A stretch of DNA of 64,000 nucleotides, from NCBI RefSeq assembly GCF_000006445.2, contig NC_006048.2, forward strand, positions 1,922,001 through 1,986,000. The letters are read 5' to 3'. Origin of the DNA: Debaryomyces hansenii CBS767 (taxonomy: Eukaryota; Ascomycota; Pichiomycetes; Serinales; Debaryomycetaceae). The notes under the pieces were generated by a model. That model made no database searches, was not told the origin of the DNA, and worked only from the letters and a program-made list of their open reading frames with translations. This document shows, in pieces, positions 1 through 9,617 of this stretch; the first letter of the stretch is position 1; each line of letters opens with the position of its first letter. Made by a program: the position numbers and the translations under genes.

Positions 1-86
1 AACAAAGGAACAATTGATCGAAAGTCTCGGTGAAAATTTGGGTTGAAATATAAGAACTTCACTAATTCTGAAAGTTAAAGTAGATA

Positions 87-1937
87 ATGATCGCTATTGA
101 CCTTAAATTCGAAGAATGGCAATGGCAATATCAGATATCTACCACGTTCTTTGTATTTGGAATTTTGCCAACGTTATATTACATATATGCGAAATATATA
201 ACATCTAGGCCAAACAAATACAATAAGCTTGAAGAGCCACTAAAAATAGAGATTCCTATACCAGATGAAGCCAAAGCCCATTGGAAAGGTAAGAGATTAT
301 ATCCACCAAATCTTTCAATAAGAATACCAAATGAACCAAACAAAATCCAAAGCTACTGCCCAGCAACCAGCCAATACTTAGGTACATTCACTGCTACTAC
401 GAAGGAAGAAATGAATCAGCAAATTGTTAAGGCTAAAGCAGCACAAAAGGTATGGGCCAAGTCAACATTTAGTCTTAGAAGACAGCTTTTAAAGACTCTC
501 AGTAGATTTATCATTGACCACCAAGAAGATATTGCTCGGGTTGCATGTCGTGATAGTGGAAAGACTAAATTAGATGCTCTGATGGGAGAAATTATGGTTA
601 CGTTAGAAAAATTGAATTGGATCATTGCAAATGGAGAGAAAGCATTGAGACCGTCCCAGCGCCCAGGTCCATCTAACTTGTTAATTGGGTTGATGAAGAA
701 TGGAGAAGTGAGATATGAACCATTGGGGGTTGTTGCTGCTTTAATTTCATGGAATTACCCGTTCCATAATTTAATGGGACCAGTAATTGCGTCTCTATTT
801 ACTGGTAATGCAATTGTTATTAAATGTTCGGAGCAAGTATTGTGGTCATCAACTTGGTTTGTAGACTTAGTAAAAACGGTTTTAAAACTGTTAAATATAA
901 ATGAAGACTTAATTCAGTTATGCTGCTGTTATCCTGAAGATGCTGACTATTTGACATCCCACCCTGGCTTATCGCATATTACTTTTATTGGCTCAAAGAA
1001 TGTTGCGCATAAGGTTGTCGAATCTGCTGCCAAAGAACTTACTCCTTGTGTTGTTGAATTGGGAGGAAAGGATTCCTTGATCGTTTTAGATGATGTTGTT
1101 GACTTGAAAGCTTTATCATCTGTTATTATGCGAGGTACCTTCCAAAGCGTTGGCCAAAATTGTATTGGCATTGAAAGAGTGATTTGTTTACCCAAAGCAT
1201 ACGAGACTTTAGTTGAAATATTGTCAGAAAGAATTGGGCATTTGCGTCTCGGGTCAGATATAGATCAACTTGACGAAATAGATCTAGGAGCAATGATTTC
1301 GGATAACAGATTCCAACATTTAGAAGATTTGATTTCTGATGCAGTAAGTAAGGGCGCACGCTTAATCCATGGGGGAAAACCTTATCAGCACCCAAACTAT
1401 CCCCAGGGCCATTATTTCGAGCCAACATTATTGGCTGATGTTGACAAGTCTATGAAAATCTTCCAAGAGGAAGTATTTGGTCCAATTTTAACAATGATTA
1501 AGGCAACTGATGCTGATGAAGCAGTTGCCATATCAAATGCAACAGAATTTGGTCTTGGAAACTCTATATTTGGCAAGAACTTCCATCAATGTAATGAGAT
1601 TGCTAATAGCTTGGAGAGTGGTAATGTTGCGATTAATGATTTTGCTACATATTACGTGGCACAATTGCCATTCGGAGGTATCAAGAAATCAGGGTATGGT
1701 AAGTTTGGAGGCGAAGAAGGTCTTACAGGATTATGTGTAGCCAAGTCAATAGTGATGGATAAACCAATATTGAGAATGTTAGGAATAGCAACCAGTATCC
1801 CACCTGAAATCGACTATCCTATCAACAGCGATAAGAAGGCGTGGGGATTTGTCAGTGCATTAAATACCGCTGGGTATGATAATAGATTGTGGGAAATTAT
1901 TAAAGCATTTAAAAAATTAGCTAAAGGCGGCGCTTAG
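87..1937 (+). CDS. MSC7: Membrane-anchored aldehyde dehydrogenase-like protein (Msc7 family)
   Basis: A 616-residue aldehyde dehydrogenase superfamily protein. A hydrophobic segment at about residues 18-40 probably anchors it in a membrane, as expected for the ER-located Msc7 of S. cerevisiae. The ALDH core follows from about residue 95, with the catalytic general base in VVELGGKDS (Glu324) and the nucleophile in GQNCIGIERV (Cys359), so both key residues are present. The NAD-site glycine motif is FIGSKNVAHKV. The end also fits the family (PFGGIKKSGYGKFGGEEG). Codon 165 (579-581) is CTG inside a DA-x-MGEI motif that in relatives normally has serine, which supports CUG-Ser decoding. The ATG at 87 is the first in frame. 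VMA10 lies next to it, as in S. cerevisiae, but here the two genes converge. The physiological substrate is not known. Confidence 0.9.
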   Translation: MIAIDLKFEEWQWQYQISTTFFVFGILPTLYYIYAKYITSRPNKYNKLEEPLKIEIPIPDEAKAHWKGKRLYPPNLSIRIPNEPNKIQSYCPATSQYLGTFTATTKEEMNQQIVKAKAAQKVWAKSTFSLRRQLLKTLSRFIIDHQEDIARVACRDSGKTKLDALMGEIMVTLEKLNWIIANGEKALRPSQRPGPSNLLIGLMKNGEVRYEPLGVVAALISWNYPFHNLMGPVIASLFTGNAIVIKCSEQVLWSSTWFVDLVKTVLKLLNINEDLIQLCCCYPEDADYLTSHPGLSHITFIGSKNVAHKVVESAAKELTPCVVELGGKDSLIVLDDVVDLKALSSVIMRGTFQSVGQNCIGIERVICLPKAYETLVEILSERIGHLRLGSDIDQLDEIDLGAMISDNRFQHLEDLISDAVSKGARLIHGGKPYQHPNYPQGHYFEPTLLADVDKSMKIFQEEVFGPILTMIKATDADEAVAISNATEFGLGNSIFGKNFHQCNEIANSLESGNVAINDFATYYVAQLPFGGIKKSGYGKFGGEEGLTGLCVAKSIVMDKPILRMLGIATSIPPEIDYPINSDKKAWGFVSALNTAGYDNRLWEIIKAFKKLAKGGA

Positions 1938-2126
1938 GCACCTTTTTGACTTAATCTGTGTACTTTTATATATTAATAAAAAGATGTGTATATTAACTAA
2001 ACGTAAAATAGAAGTAAAAGTAAATTTCTACCATGGTTTGAGGTGAAAACCAAAACCAAAATATTGACCTAAACAGACAACATAGTCAAAATCCAAATAT
2101 TTTAAAATAACCCGGTTTCAATGCGG

Positions 2127-2468
2127 TTATTTGGCCGCGTTGATGTGTATTTCAGGAGTTGGTTTGATAGCGGCATCAACTATCAATTTTACGACTGAGT
2201 CTTTCTTTTCATCGAATTTGCTTTTTATATCCGCTAATTCGCCTTCAACTTGGGCGTCTGCATCCTTGTCAATGGATTCATTCAATCCTTCATGCTCCTT
2301 CTCGTAATTTTTCAATTCAGTCTCCTTTTGTTTCTTGTATTCGTCAATTTCACTTTGTGCGTCTGCTTTAGCTGTCTTCAAACGATTAGTTCTGTACTTT
2401 CTAGCCTCATTGACAATTTCGGCAGCGTCCTTTTCAGTCTTTAACAATGCTTGAATACCAGATGACAT
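2127..2468 (-). CDS. VMA10: V-type H+-ATPase subunit G
   Basis: A 113-residue, highly charged, almost wholly alpha-helical protein, the usual length of Vma10 (114 in S. cerevisiae). The conserved N-terminus (GIQALLKTEKDAAEIVNEARKY) and the IKPTPEIHIN end identify it. Subunit G pairs with subunit E to form the peripheral stalks that link the V1 and Vo sectors of the vacuolar proton pump. No intron is needed to give a full-length protein. About 100 bp upstream of its ATG lies a 21-bp element found identically upstream of MNP1 (see 2568-2588). The gene converges on MSC7. Confidence 0.95.
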   Translation of the reverse strand: MSSGIQALLKTEKDAAEIVNEARKYRTNRLKTAKADAQSEIDEYKKQKETELKNYEKEHEGLNESIDKDADAQVEGELADIKSKFDEKKDSVVKLIVDAAIKPTPEIHINAAK

Positions 2469-2567
2469 ATTTATTACTTTCTTTAATTCAATTGCTTCAG
2501 TACGAGAGTAAACGCATACTTATTCAAATATAAGAATGAAAGATTGAGGATAGAAGATTGTAAACAC

Positions 2568-2588
2568 ACACGACCTTTTTATTAGGTA
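2568..2588 (-). promoter_or_regulatory. 21-bp element upstream of VMA10, identical copy upstream of MNP1
   Basis: The 21 bases here are identical to 51671-51691. The core on the plus strand is ACCTTTTTATTAGGT, an imperfect palindrome with ACCT and AGGT ends, preceded by ACACG. Both copies sit about 100-115 bp upstream of a minus-strand gene's ATG in the same orientation. I infer a transcription factor site; the factor is unknown. Confidence 0.6.
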
Positions 2589-2694
2589 GTAGACTTTATA
2601 GGCAATGGATTTGCAATTACTATTAAAACTATTAATTCTATTATACAATTGGTAATGTCTATATGAATATTGTATTTACAGTGATAGTGCTTGA

Positions 2695-5600
2695 TTAATC
2701 CCAATAATAACCATTAGCAATAAATCTTAACATGTATTCGTCGACATGGCTAACACCATCTTCGTAATCCACATCTTCTAAGCTATCTGTCTTGTTGTTT
2801 ATCTTTACTGTAGAATCAACAATTCCAGAGCCAGCAGTATCAGGACCAGGAGTTTGGGATGGTGTTGCCGTATTCGTGGCAGCTTTTGATTCTTCGTCGA
2901 AGTCTTCATCGTCAATAGCCACCTCCTTCATTGCCGCGTTTGCGGCTACTCTATCATCTTCATCTTCAGCTTGGGCCAATACGTTTTCTACGTTACCATA
3001 AGCGGGTTCAAGTGGTTTGTCCGGAATGTCTGCTACCTCCGCATCATTAACTAAATCTTTCACCGAAAATTTACCAAAGTAGTCGGTTGTGAATTCACCT
3101 TCTTGGATAACCACATTGTCCAACTGCCTTTTTTGGTTTGCTTTACGTAAGATATTGGATTCAATAGTATACTCAGAAACGAATCTGTAAATATGGACAT
3201 CTCTACTCTGACCGATTCTGTGGCAACGATCTTGACACTGTTTATCCATGGCCGGGTTCCAATCTGAATCATAGAAGATAACTGTATCCGCACCTGTTAA
3301 GTTGATACCCAAACCACCAGATCTAGTGGATAAAATAAAGACTGGAATTTTCGAGTCTCTGTTAAATTTTTCTGTCAAAAGTTGACGATCTTCGATCTTT
3401 GTGGCACCATCAAGTCTCATATATCTATAACCATGAATGTTTAGGAATTGTTCTAGAATATCCAAGACTTTTGTCATTTGAGTAAAGATCAATGCTCTAT
3501 GTCCATTAGCAGTCAAGTCCTGTAACAATGTTGCTAGTTTTTGCAATTTACCACAATCAAATTGCAATAATGATTTATCAGGAAATGCTATTGATAATTT
3601 CACTTGTGATTTATGAAATGGATTATCAATATTTTTATTTGCAACCTCATTCATAATTGTACGTTGTGTTGATAGAGGAATTAATTGATCCTTCAAATCT
3701 AATGTAACAACACTGGGTGTAAGTACTGAGTACTTTTCTATTACATCATCCATCTTTTCAACTCTTTTGGGTATTGAAAGAATAATATCGTTATATGCGT
3801 CTGTAAATGGCTGTCTTGGTTGAGTTGCTGTTTGAAGAAACTTAATAACAGATTCACCAAGAAGAGGAATTCTGTCACATCTCAAACTGTTCAAGTATGA
3901 AGCATGCTTGAGGTTATCTCTAATACCCACTTGTTCATTTGATTTGATAAATTTATAATATTCCAAGAAATTGTCTAAATTTGGTTGATCATATTCTGAG
4001 GCAGATATTAATTCATTCAATTTATCGGCTTGCTTGTCTAATTCGCTGGAAGATTTTAATTTACTAGTGGTTTGAGATGTGAAATAATTTAATTGATCAA
4101 GACTTGTGATATCCAAATTTAAGGCTTTTAAAGAAACTTGGCCTTTGAAACTATCGTCATTTAAATATTTTCTCACAACCGAGTCCGTAGATGCGAATGA
4201 ATTTGCAACACATCTAGGCATAGCAAGAGATGTAACTATCGGCCGTACTTCAAATAAATCTGGATGATTACAAACTTTTCTCAATTGCATTAAACAATTG
4301 ATGATAGATAAGAAATTCCCAGAAGCTAACGTTTCTTTGGTCTGAGCTCTAGACATGAAATCATCATATAGATATCTTTGTCTTTTAGAGAGACGACAAT
4401 AGATAATATGCTCGTATTTACCAGGCATCTGTTTCTCGACGTCCTTTTTTAATCTCCGTAATAAATACGGTCTTAATACTTGATGTAGCCTTGATACCGT
4501 ATTTCTTGTTTCCTCATCCATTCTTTGGGTAGTTTTATCATTTTCATCTATTACATCTGAACTAGTTCCATTTGATGTCTTCTCTAAAATTTTGTCGACA
4601 GGCCGTCCAAACCAAGTTTGAAAGTCTTCCAAATTTGCAAATCCATCAGGCATAGCTTGATTGACTTTCGAAGATGGCATCAAGAAATATAATAAAGACC
4701 ACAATTCCATTAGATTATTCTGTAATGGTGTACCAGTCAATAACAATCTATTTTCAGTATTGAAATTCAATAGAGCTCTCCAACGTGCAGACCTAAAGTT
4801 TTTGATATTATGTGCTTCATCCAAAATCATATATCTCCATCTTCTTCTTTTAAAAGACTGGTGATCATGAACAACCAATTGATATGAGGTAATACATACA
4901 TGAAAGGCATTCGGTTTATTCCAACCTTTTCTTTTTTGAGCTCTTTGCTGTGGAGATCCGTAATATGTCAAAACTTTAAAACCAGGAGCGAACTTCTTAA
5001 ATTCCATTTCCCAGTTAAGCATAACTGATGTAGGAACAACAATTAAATGAGGGCCCCAAATGTGATGCTCTGCAGCTAAATATGCTAACAATGATATAGT
5101 TTGAATAGTTTTACCAAGACCCATTTCATCAGCTAAGATACCATTTGTACCATTATTATATAAACTTGCTAGCCAATTTAAACCTTGCTTCTGATATGGT
5201 CTTAGCGTGCCTCTTAATAATGGTGGAAGTGGAACATCCCTTACTTTTGAACCATTGACCTCTTCTTCAAGAACGTCCAGTTCATTTTCCTTCTCATCCA
5301 TCTTCGGATCTTCAGAGGATTTCGGTGTTTTTGGTTCATCTTCCTCGTCCGTCGTTGACATATTTTCATCGTCTGAAACGTTTCCATCACTATCCGCACT
5401 TACATCATCATTGGAATCCTCTTCATCTTCCGTAGGCCCATTACCAAGTAACGCAGCTAAGCCAGTAGGTTTTGTACTATCTACTTGCTTATGATTAGAT
5501 TCATCAACTTCGCTGTCGTCGTCACTTTCGCTACTTGAACTATCATTTAAGCTATCATCCGATACAGATTCTGAGCTGATTCCTTCATCTTCTTTAGAAA

Positions 5601-7545
5601 ACTTTTCAATCAAAGTTTTTTGTTCATCTGTGTATTCTGTAGCTGCTAAGCTTGAAACAGGCTCTACAGAAACAGCATTGTTACCATACAACGCAACGAG
5701 GCCCTTATTAGCGTCAATATCCTCATCATCGCTATCTGATTCATGATTGGATGAATCAGATGAGATCGTTTTCGACGATGGTTCAATAGACTGATCAATA
5801 TCTGCATATTTAGCTCTAAGTTCTTCAACAGTTAATTGCATATCATTCTCATCCATATTCACGTTCAGATCATCTCGGGCGTTTTGAGGAGAACCAGAAT
5901 CTTCATCTGAGCTGGAACTTAAATGATCATCTGTTTCATTTTCATTTTCGGTATCTACTTCACTAATATCTCTAGATGACTTATTGAATTGCGCTTCTAA
6001 TAGCTGTGTCGAATGCTCTAACATTTGACTCAAATGCTCTCTTCCCTTTATTTTTTTCAATTCTTCCTCTTTTTGTAATTGTAAGAAACGATAAACTTTA
6101 CTAGCTTGTATCCATCTTTTCTTAACAGCTTGGACTGCCATTTTACTAATTCTTTTTAAATTCTGTTCTTTTTCCTTTGCTAGTCTTTCCTTTTCACCTT
6201 TCTTCTTCTTAAAATGCTGCTCTATCATTTGTGTAATCTTTTTAGTTCTTAATTGATGTTGCCTACGCATTTGCTGATGTAACCTTGAAAATGCCATACC
6301 ATGACTCAAGAAATAGTCATGATGGGTAGAGTGGATAGTGACACCCTGTGTCTTTGGTATAATAGCTCCATGGGATCTAAATGGATCAACAGCTTGTTTC
6401 GTATTAGAGCTATGTGGTAGAACAGTTTTCCTTCTTTCTATTTTCTCGCCATTTAGTTCAAGACGTTTTTCAATAGATGTTTTTTCATATAATTTTTTTA
6501 TGAACTGTTCTTGTTGGGTCATGATTTTCTCGTATTCCTCAAGTGTATTATTAAAATCTCCAGAACTAGTTTCATCGATTATAGCCGATTTATAACTTGC
6601 AAGAAAGTTTTGAATTTTAGCCTGAATATTTGGCGTAGTGTACGTTGTTTTTGAATTTGATACAAATTGTATTGCATCGGGATGATAATCAATGATTTCG
6701 CTATCCTTAGAATTAAATGATGATTCGGTATGATTTGGATCAGGCACCCAAGACGGTATATGCGAAGGATGAGTTACTATTGGGGGTGGGATAGAGTATT
6801 TTACAGCCTTAAGTTTATAATGCGTCCCCTCATCCATATCGCTTTCATATTCTTCATTCTGGTGATTCTCTTGAGCCTCTTCTTCTTCTTGTTTGACAAC
6901 TTGCTTTTTCTTAATGATCTTTTGGTTACCCTTTGATGTTTTAGAAGGCTTAACAGGTGGCGAAGGTTTTATATGACTCTTCTCTAAGGTCTTCTTCGAT
7001 TGTCTAATGTTCTGCAACAATTCAATTTCAAGATCTCTACTTCTTTTCAACACTTTCTCCTTAAATGGGAACTTCTCCAAAAGTTTCTGCTCTCTCTCAT
7101 TTATGATCTTCTTTTGAAGTCTCAACGGAATATTACTTAAGTCTTGCTCATTAGAGTCAGCTCCCCAGGATATCTGATATTCAGGTTCCTTAGAAAATAA
7201 ATCAAATATTTCAGGAACCTGTGATGTAGATGAGGCACGGGAAAAGTCATCCGGATTCCAATATGCTATTGTTTTATACTCTTTAAGTTGAAATAACTCG
7301 TTTACCGATAAATTAAAGTCAGTTATTAACTGTGCCAAATGCTCTTGTGATTCATCAAGTTCGTTATCTAGTTTCCGTTTCTTAATTTCCTTCTTAATAA
7401 CGCCATTTCCATTACTATTGGGTATTTCCGTCTTTGGTTTTCTTTTCTGAGGTCCTTCAGGAGCTTTTGTCAGTTCATTAGAAGGCTCTATTTTTTGGGT
7501 AGAAATAACTGAAGTATTTCTTCGACGACTTCCGCCTCTTGCCAT
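2695..7545 (-). CDS. SWR1: SWR1 chromatin-remodelling ATPase
   Basis: The 1616-residue catalytic subunit of the SWR1 complex, which exchanges H2A for H2A.Z (Htz1) in nucleosomes. In order: basic N-terminus; HSA domain at about residues 415-505 (basic helical stretch with RRQHQLRTKKI), which binds actin/Arp4; long acidic Ser/Asp/Glu-rich segments at about 540-770, probably the histone-binding region; SNF2 ATPase lobe 1 with ADEMGLGKTIQT near residue 808 and the DEAH box (ILDEAHNIKN) near 909; a long insertion typical of the INO80/SWR1 subfamily; and lobe 2 with GGLGINLTGADTV and DRCHRIGQSRDVHIYRF near 1415-1460. The length and split ATPase fit Swr1 better than Ino80. A TCACGTGA site lies about 160 bp upstream. 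Confidence 0.95.
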   Translation of the reverse strand: MARGGSRRRNTSVISTQKIEPSNELTKAPEGPQKRKPKTEIPNSNGNGVIKKEIKKRKLDNELDESQEHLAQLITDFNLSVNELFQLKEYKTIAYWNPDDFSRASSTSQVPEIFDLFSKEPEYQISWGADSNEQDLSNIPLRLQKKIINEREQKLLEKFPFKEKVLKRSRDLEIELLQNIRQSKKTLEKSHIKPSPPVKPSKTSKGNQKIIKKKQVVKQEEEEAQENHQNEEYESDMDEGTHYKLKAVKYSIPPPIVTHPSHIPSWVPDPNHTESSFNSKDSEIIDYHPDAIQFVSNSKTTYTTPNIQAKIQNFLASYKSAIIDETSSGDFNNTLEEYEKIMTQQEQFIKKLYEKTSIEKRLELNGEKIERRKTVLPHSSNTKQAVDPFRSHGAIIPKTQGVTIHSTHHDYFLSHGMAFSRLHQQMRRQHQLRTKKITQMIEQHFKKKKGEKERLAKEKEQNLKRISKMAVQAVKKRWIQASKVYRFLQLQKEEELKKIKGREHLSQMLEHSTQLLEAQFNKSSRDISEVDTENENETDDHLSSSSDEDSGSPQNARDDLNVNMDENDMQLTVEELRAKYADIDQSIEPSSKTISSDSSNHESDSDDEDIDANKGLVALYGNNAVSVEPVSSLAATEYTDEQKTLIEKFSKEDEGISSESVSDDSLNDSSSSESDDDSEVDESNHKQVDSTKPTGLAALLGNGPTEDEEDSNDDVSADSDGNVSDDENMSTTDEEDEPKTPKSSEDPKMDEKENELDVLEEEVNGSKVRDVPLPPLLRGTLRPYQKQGLNWLASLYNNGTNGILADEMGLGKTIQTISLLAYLAAEHHIWGPHLIVVPTSVMLNWEMEFKKFAPGFKVLTYYGSPQQRAQKRKGWNKPNAFHVCITSYQLVVHDHQSFKRRRWRYMILDEAHNIKNFRSARWRALLNFNTENRLLLTGTPLQNNLMELWSLLYFLMPSSKVNQAMPDGFANLEDFQTWFGRPVDKILEKTSNGTSSDVIDENDKTTQRMDEETRNTVSRLHQVLRPYLLRRLKKDVEKQMPGKYEHIIYCRLSKRQRYLYDDFMSRAQTKETLASGNFLSIINCLMQLRKVCNHPDLFEVRPIVTSLAMPRCVANSFASTDSVVRKYLNDDSFKGQVSLKALNLDITSLDQLNYFTSQTTSKLKSSSELDKQADKLNELISASEYDQPNLDNFLEYYKFIKSNEQVGIRDNLKHASYLNSLRCDRIPLLGESVIKFLQTATQPRQPFTDAYNDIILSIPKRVEKMDDVIEKYSVLTPSVVTLDLKDQLIPLSTQRTIMNEVANKNIDNPFHKSQVKLSIAFPDKSLLQFDCGKLQKLATLLQDLTANGHRALIFTQMTKVLDILEQFLNIHGYRYMRLDGATKIEDRQLLTEKFNRDSKIPVFILSTRSGGLGINLTGADTVIFYDSDWNPAMDKQCQDRCHRIGQSRDVHIYRFVSEYTIESNILRKANQKRQLDNVVIQEGEFTTDYFGKFSVKDLVNDAEVADIPDKPLEPAYGNVENVLAQAEDEDDRVAANAAMKEVAIDDEDFDEESKAATNTATPSQTPGPDTAGSGIVDSTVKINNKTDSLEDVDYEDGVSHVDEYMLRFIANGYYWD

Positions 7546-8034
7546 TTTTAATTAGACAAAGCAGTACGTGATAATTGTATGAGAGAAAAGATTGGCTATC
7601 CTTTAATATGAAAGATACCTTATAATATAATGATGAATTTAATCAAATCTTTTTAATTCAGATATGTTTCTGGTGAAATTACTGTAGATTATATTTTAAT
7701 TTGCATCACGTGACAATTTCGAATTCTTTAAGGTCTCGAATGCTTAAGCTACGATAACGCCTACAAGGATACAAAATAATTAACAATGTATGATTCAAAT
7801 GTGTCAAATATATAAGGTAATCATAGAAAAGTATGATGATTAAGATACGTAATTGATGGATTATGCGGTAAACTAATAATGATAACCAAAAGCTGAGAAA
7901 CACCTGCTGAGTACTAATGTAACAGAATATACGTCGATGTAGGTACGAAGAATGAATAGGTGTAATTACATCAAGGTTGATGGGTACAACGAAGGAGAAA
8001 GAAGTTCAATCGCTGGACAAAGGGTTCACAGAGT
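7546..8034. other. Intergenic: SWR1 promoter and 3' region of the NDUFB8-type gene
   Basis: This stretch lies between the SWR1 start and the end of the next minus-strand gene. It is AT-rich. The only clear element is the TCACGTGA palindrome at 7706-7713. A 65-codon frame in it has no recognisable protein features. I see no RNA gene. Confidence 0.6.
7706..7713. promoter_or_regulatory. CACGTG site (Cbf1-type E-box) upstream of SWR1
   Basis: The 8-bp palindrome TCACGTGA, within ATCACGTGAC; the same 10-mer occurs at 23716-23725. CACGTG is the classical Cbf1/bHLH core in yeasts. It lies 161 bp upstream of the SWR1 ATG. Function is inferred from the motif alone. Confidence 0.5.
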
Positions 8035-8619
8035 TTAATCTCTAAGGAAATCAGCGTTAGCTTGTTCATAAGCCTTCTTGTTTTCTTCGATTTGGTTGTC
8101 ATTAGCCAAGAATCCGAGCTCCTGTTCAGCTGTGGTATCTGGCTTAACTCTGTAGAAATATTCATCTTCTTTACTACCCGAACCCAATTCCTTTGCCAAA
8201 CCACCAAATGGATATGACCTTGGCATGGCTGGTTTAGCAGGATTCAATTCAAAATACCATATAGCAGTACCAAACCCAATGATAAGTGAGAAAAATATAC
8301 CATTATGCTTGAGGGCAGTCTTGTCGGATACAAATTGGAAATAGTCTGGAGACCAAATATCATAGTAATCTTCTTCAATATTTAATGGGTCATTGATGTT
8401 TCTTCTATTCTGTTGGTCATCGTACTTGACGTATGGGTCCTTGTCTTGTGCTAAAACTGGTTTAACATTATCGTAATCTGCTATTTCTGGACGACTAGGG
8501 TCAGTCAACTTGATAACTCTACCAGTATTGTGGTCAGTAATTGTGTTCTTTGTAGTCAAGAATCTGACACTTCTGCGAGAAATGCACCTGGAGGCATTCA
8601 AACCGATTCTAGAGAGCAT
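8035..8619 (-). CDS. Mitochondrial complex I subunit, NDUFB8 (ASHI) type
   Basis: A 194-residue protein with a basic, Ser/Arg-rich N-terminus typical of a mitochondrial presequence (RIGLNASRCISRRSVRFLT). The middle has the NDUFB8-like segment DPLNIEEDYYDIWSPDYFQF, followed by one membrane span at about residues 110-125 (FFSLIIGFGTAIWYFEL) and the Pro-rich stretch NPAKPAMPRSYPFGGL. NDUFB8 is an accessory subunit in the membrane arm of respiratory NADH:ubiquinone oxidoreductase. Complex I is absent from S. cerevisiae but present in CTG-clade yeasts, so the gene also helps place the organism. The family assignment rests on motif recognition and was not searched. Confidence 0.8.
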   Translation of the reverse strand: MLSRIGLNASRCISRRSVRFLTTKNTITDHNTGRVIKLTDPSRPEIADYDNVKPVLAQDKDPYVKYDDQQNRRNINDPLNIEEDYYDIWSPDYFQFVSDKTALKHNGIFFSLIIGFGTAIWYFELNPAKPAMPRSYPFGGLAKELGSGSKEDEYFYRVKPDTTAEQELGFLANDNQIEENKKAYEQANADFLRD

Positions 8620-9018
8620 TTTCGTAGTCTTAATAGCCTGTTTTGCAATAAAGTTGTTGTACTAAGTAGAACTATTTTAATGATTCTTTGTTAATGAACC
8701 AATGAAACGAACGAGAAAAAATCGACCAGGATTACAAATTACATAAGCAATTACATAAGCAACAAAATATATTTAAAGTTATTTACTGTGTTTTTGATGT
8801 ATGGAACGGTGGCTACAAGGGGAGGAATTATCTATCGTGTATTGGGAGTCCTATTGACGGAAATATCAGGATCTAAATGTAGTAAACCCCGAAGTCCTGA
8901 AAAAATGGTGTTATGGTAGGTGGGACATGCGATGCCGAACCACCAATGTCCAGCAATCCCACGTCTGAAAATGTAGACATATCCAGGTAGATATGCTTGT
9001 AATATGCGATCGTGCTGC
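8620..9018. other. Intergenic: promoter of the NDUFB8-type gene, 3' region of the next gene
   Basis: About 400 bp between two minus-strand mitochondrial genes. It holds the promoter and 5' leader of the NDUFB8-type gene. There is an AAGGGGAGG stretch near 8817-8826, similar to a stress-response core (AGGGG), but a single copy is weak evidence. A 70-codon frame at 8832-9044 reads into the next gene's coding end and has no family features. Confidence 0.5.
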
Positions 9019-9342
9019 TTAATTCTTTGATTGTTGAGCTTCACCGAACTTGAGCTCCTTCATAGGTGACTTTTCTGAATCGGCAAACGCATACAATCCT
9101 TCGTAGCCACTAAGTCCTGAAGATGTGTACTTGATAGCGTATCCAACAAGCAAGTATACTGGAATGAAAGCAAGGAGAACTGAACTATTACGCATCGTCC
9201 AGTATGTGTGCACTGGAGGTGGGTTTATATTAAAGTTATGTTTGTTATTGAAAGCAGACTTGGCCGAAGCACTAGTGCTAGCTTGAGACTGGAATCTCTT
9301 GGACATTAAGGATCCATTGTTTCTCACAATTCTGGAAAACAT
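9019..9342 (-). CDS. Small mitochondrial membrane protein of unknown function
   Basis: 107 residues, starting at the ATG at 9342; the frame continues a little further upstream only to a TTG. The N-terminus is a likely mitochondrial presequence: Arg/Ser-rich, no acidic residues (FSRIVRNNGSLMSKRFQSQ). One hydrophobic span at about residues 55-70 (SSVLLAFIPVYLLVGYAI) follows the segment PPPVHTYWTMR. The soluble C-terminus contains GYEGLYAFADSEKSPMKELKFGE. I do not recognise the family. The single span, presequence and small size would suit an accessory subunit or assembly factor of a respiratory complex, and a complex I gene lies directly downstream in the same orientation, but that is inference from context only. 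Confidence 0.7.
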   Translation of the reverse strand: MFSRIVRNNGSLMSKRFQSQASTSASAKSAFNNKHNFNINPPPVHTYWTMRNSSVLLAFIPVYLLVGYAIKYTSSGLSGYEGLYAFADSEKSPMKELKFGEAQQSKN

Positions 9343-9617
9343 CTTCAATATATAGTATTATGAACAGAACGATGCTTGTATACCTAGCTAGTTAAGCTAG
9401 TCGTTTATACCAATCAGAAGTGAAATTTATGAGGATTACATTGATAAACACACGACTCACTAATTTTAAGCGACATCAGGAAATACGACATTTCTATAGA
9501 GACGACATTTGGTTTTTTTTTGGCTGCCAAAAGACGAGTTTAACCGCTAGCAAATACAACCAAAGCTCTTCCTGTAATAGTCGAAATAAAGAAGAATACG
9601 GAGAAATTACTGCAGAG

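Noticed and set aside
8832..9044. 70-codon minus-strand frame between the two mitochondrial genes
   Set aside because: It overlaps the end of the 107-residue protein gene in another frame and has no features of a protein family.
9429..9617. Upstream in-frame extension of MEK1 starting at the ATG at 9429
   Set aside because: It leaves only 86 bp to the divergent gene, adds a Cys/Phe-rich stretch unlike the family, and the 9618 start gives the usual length.
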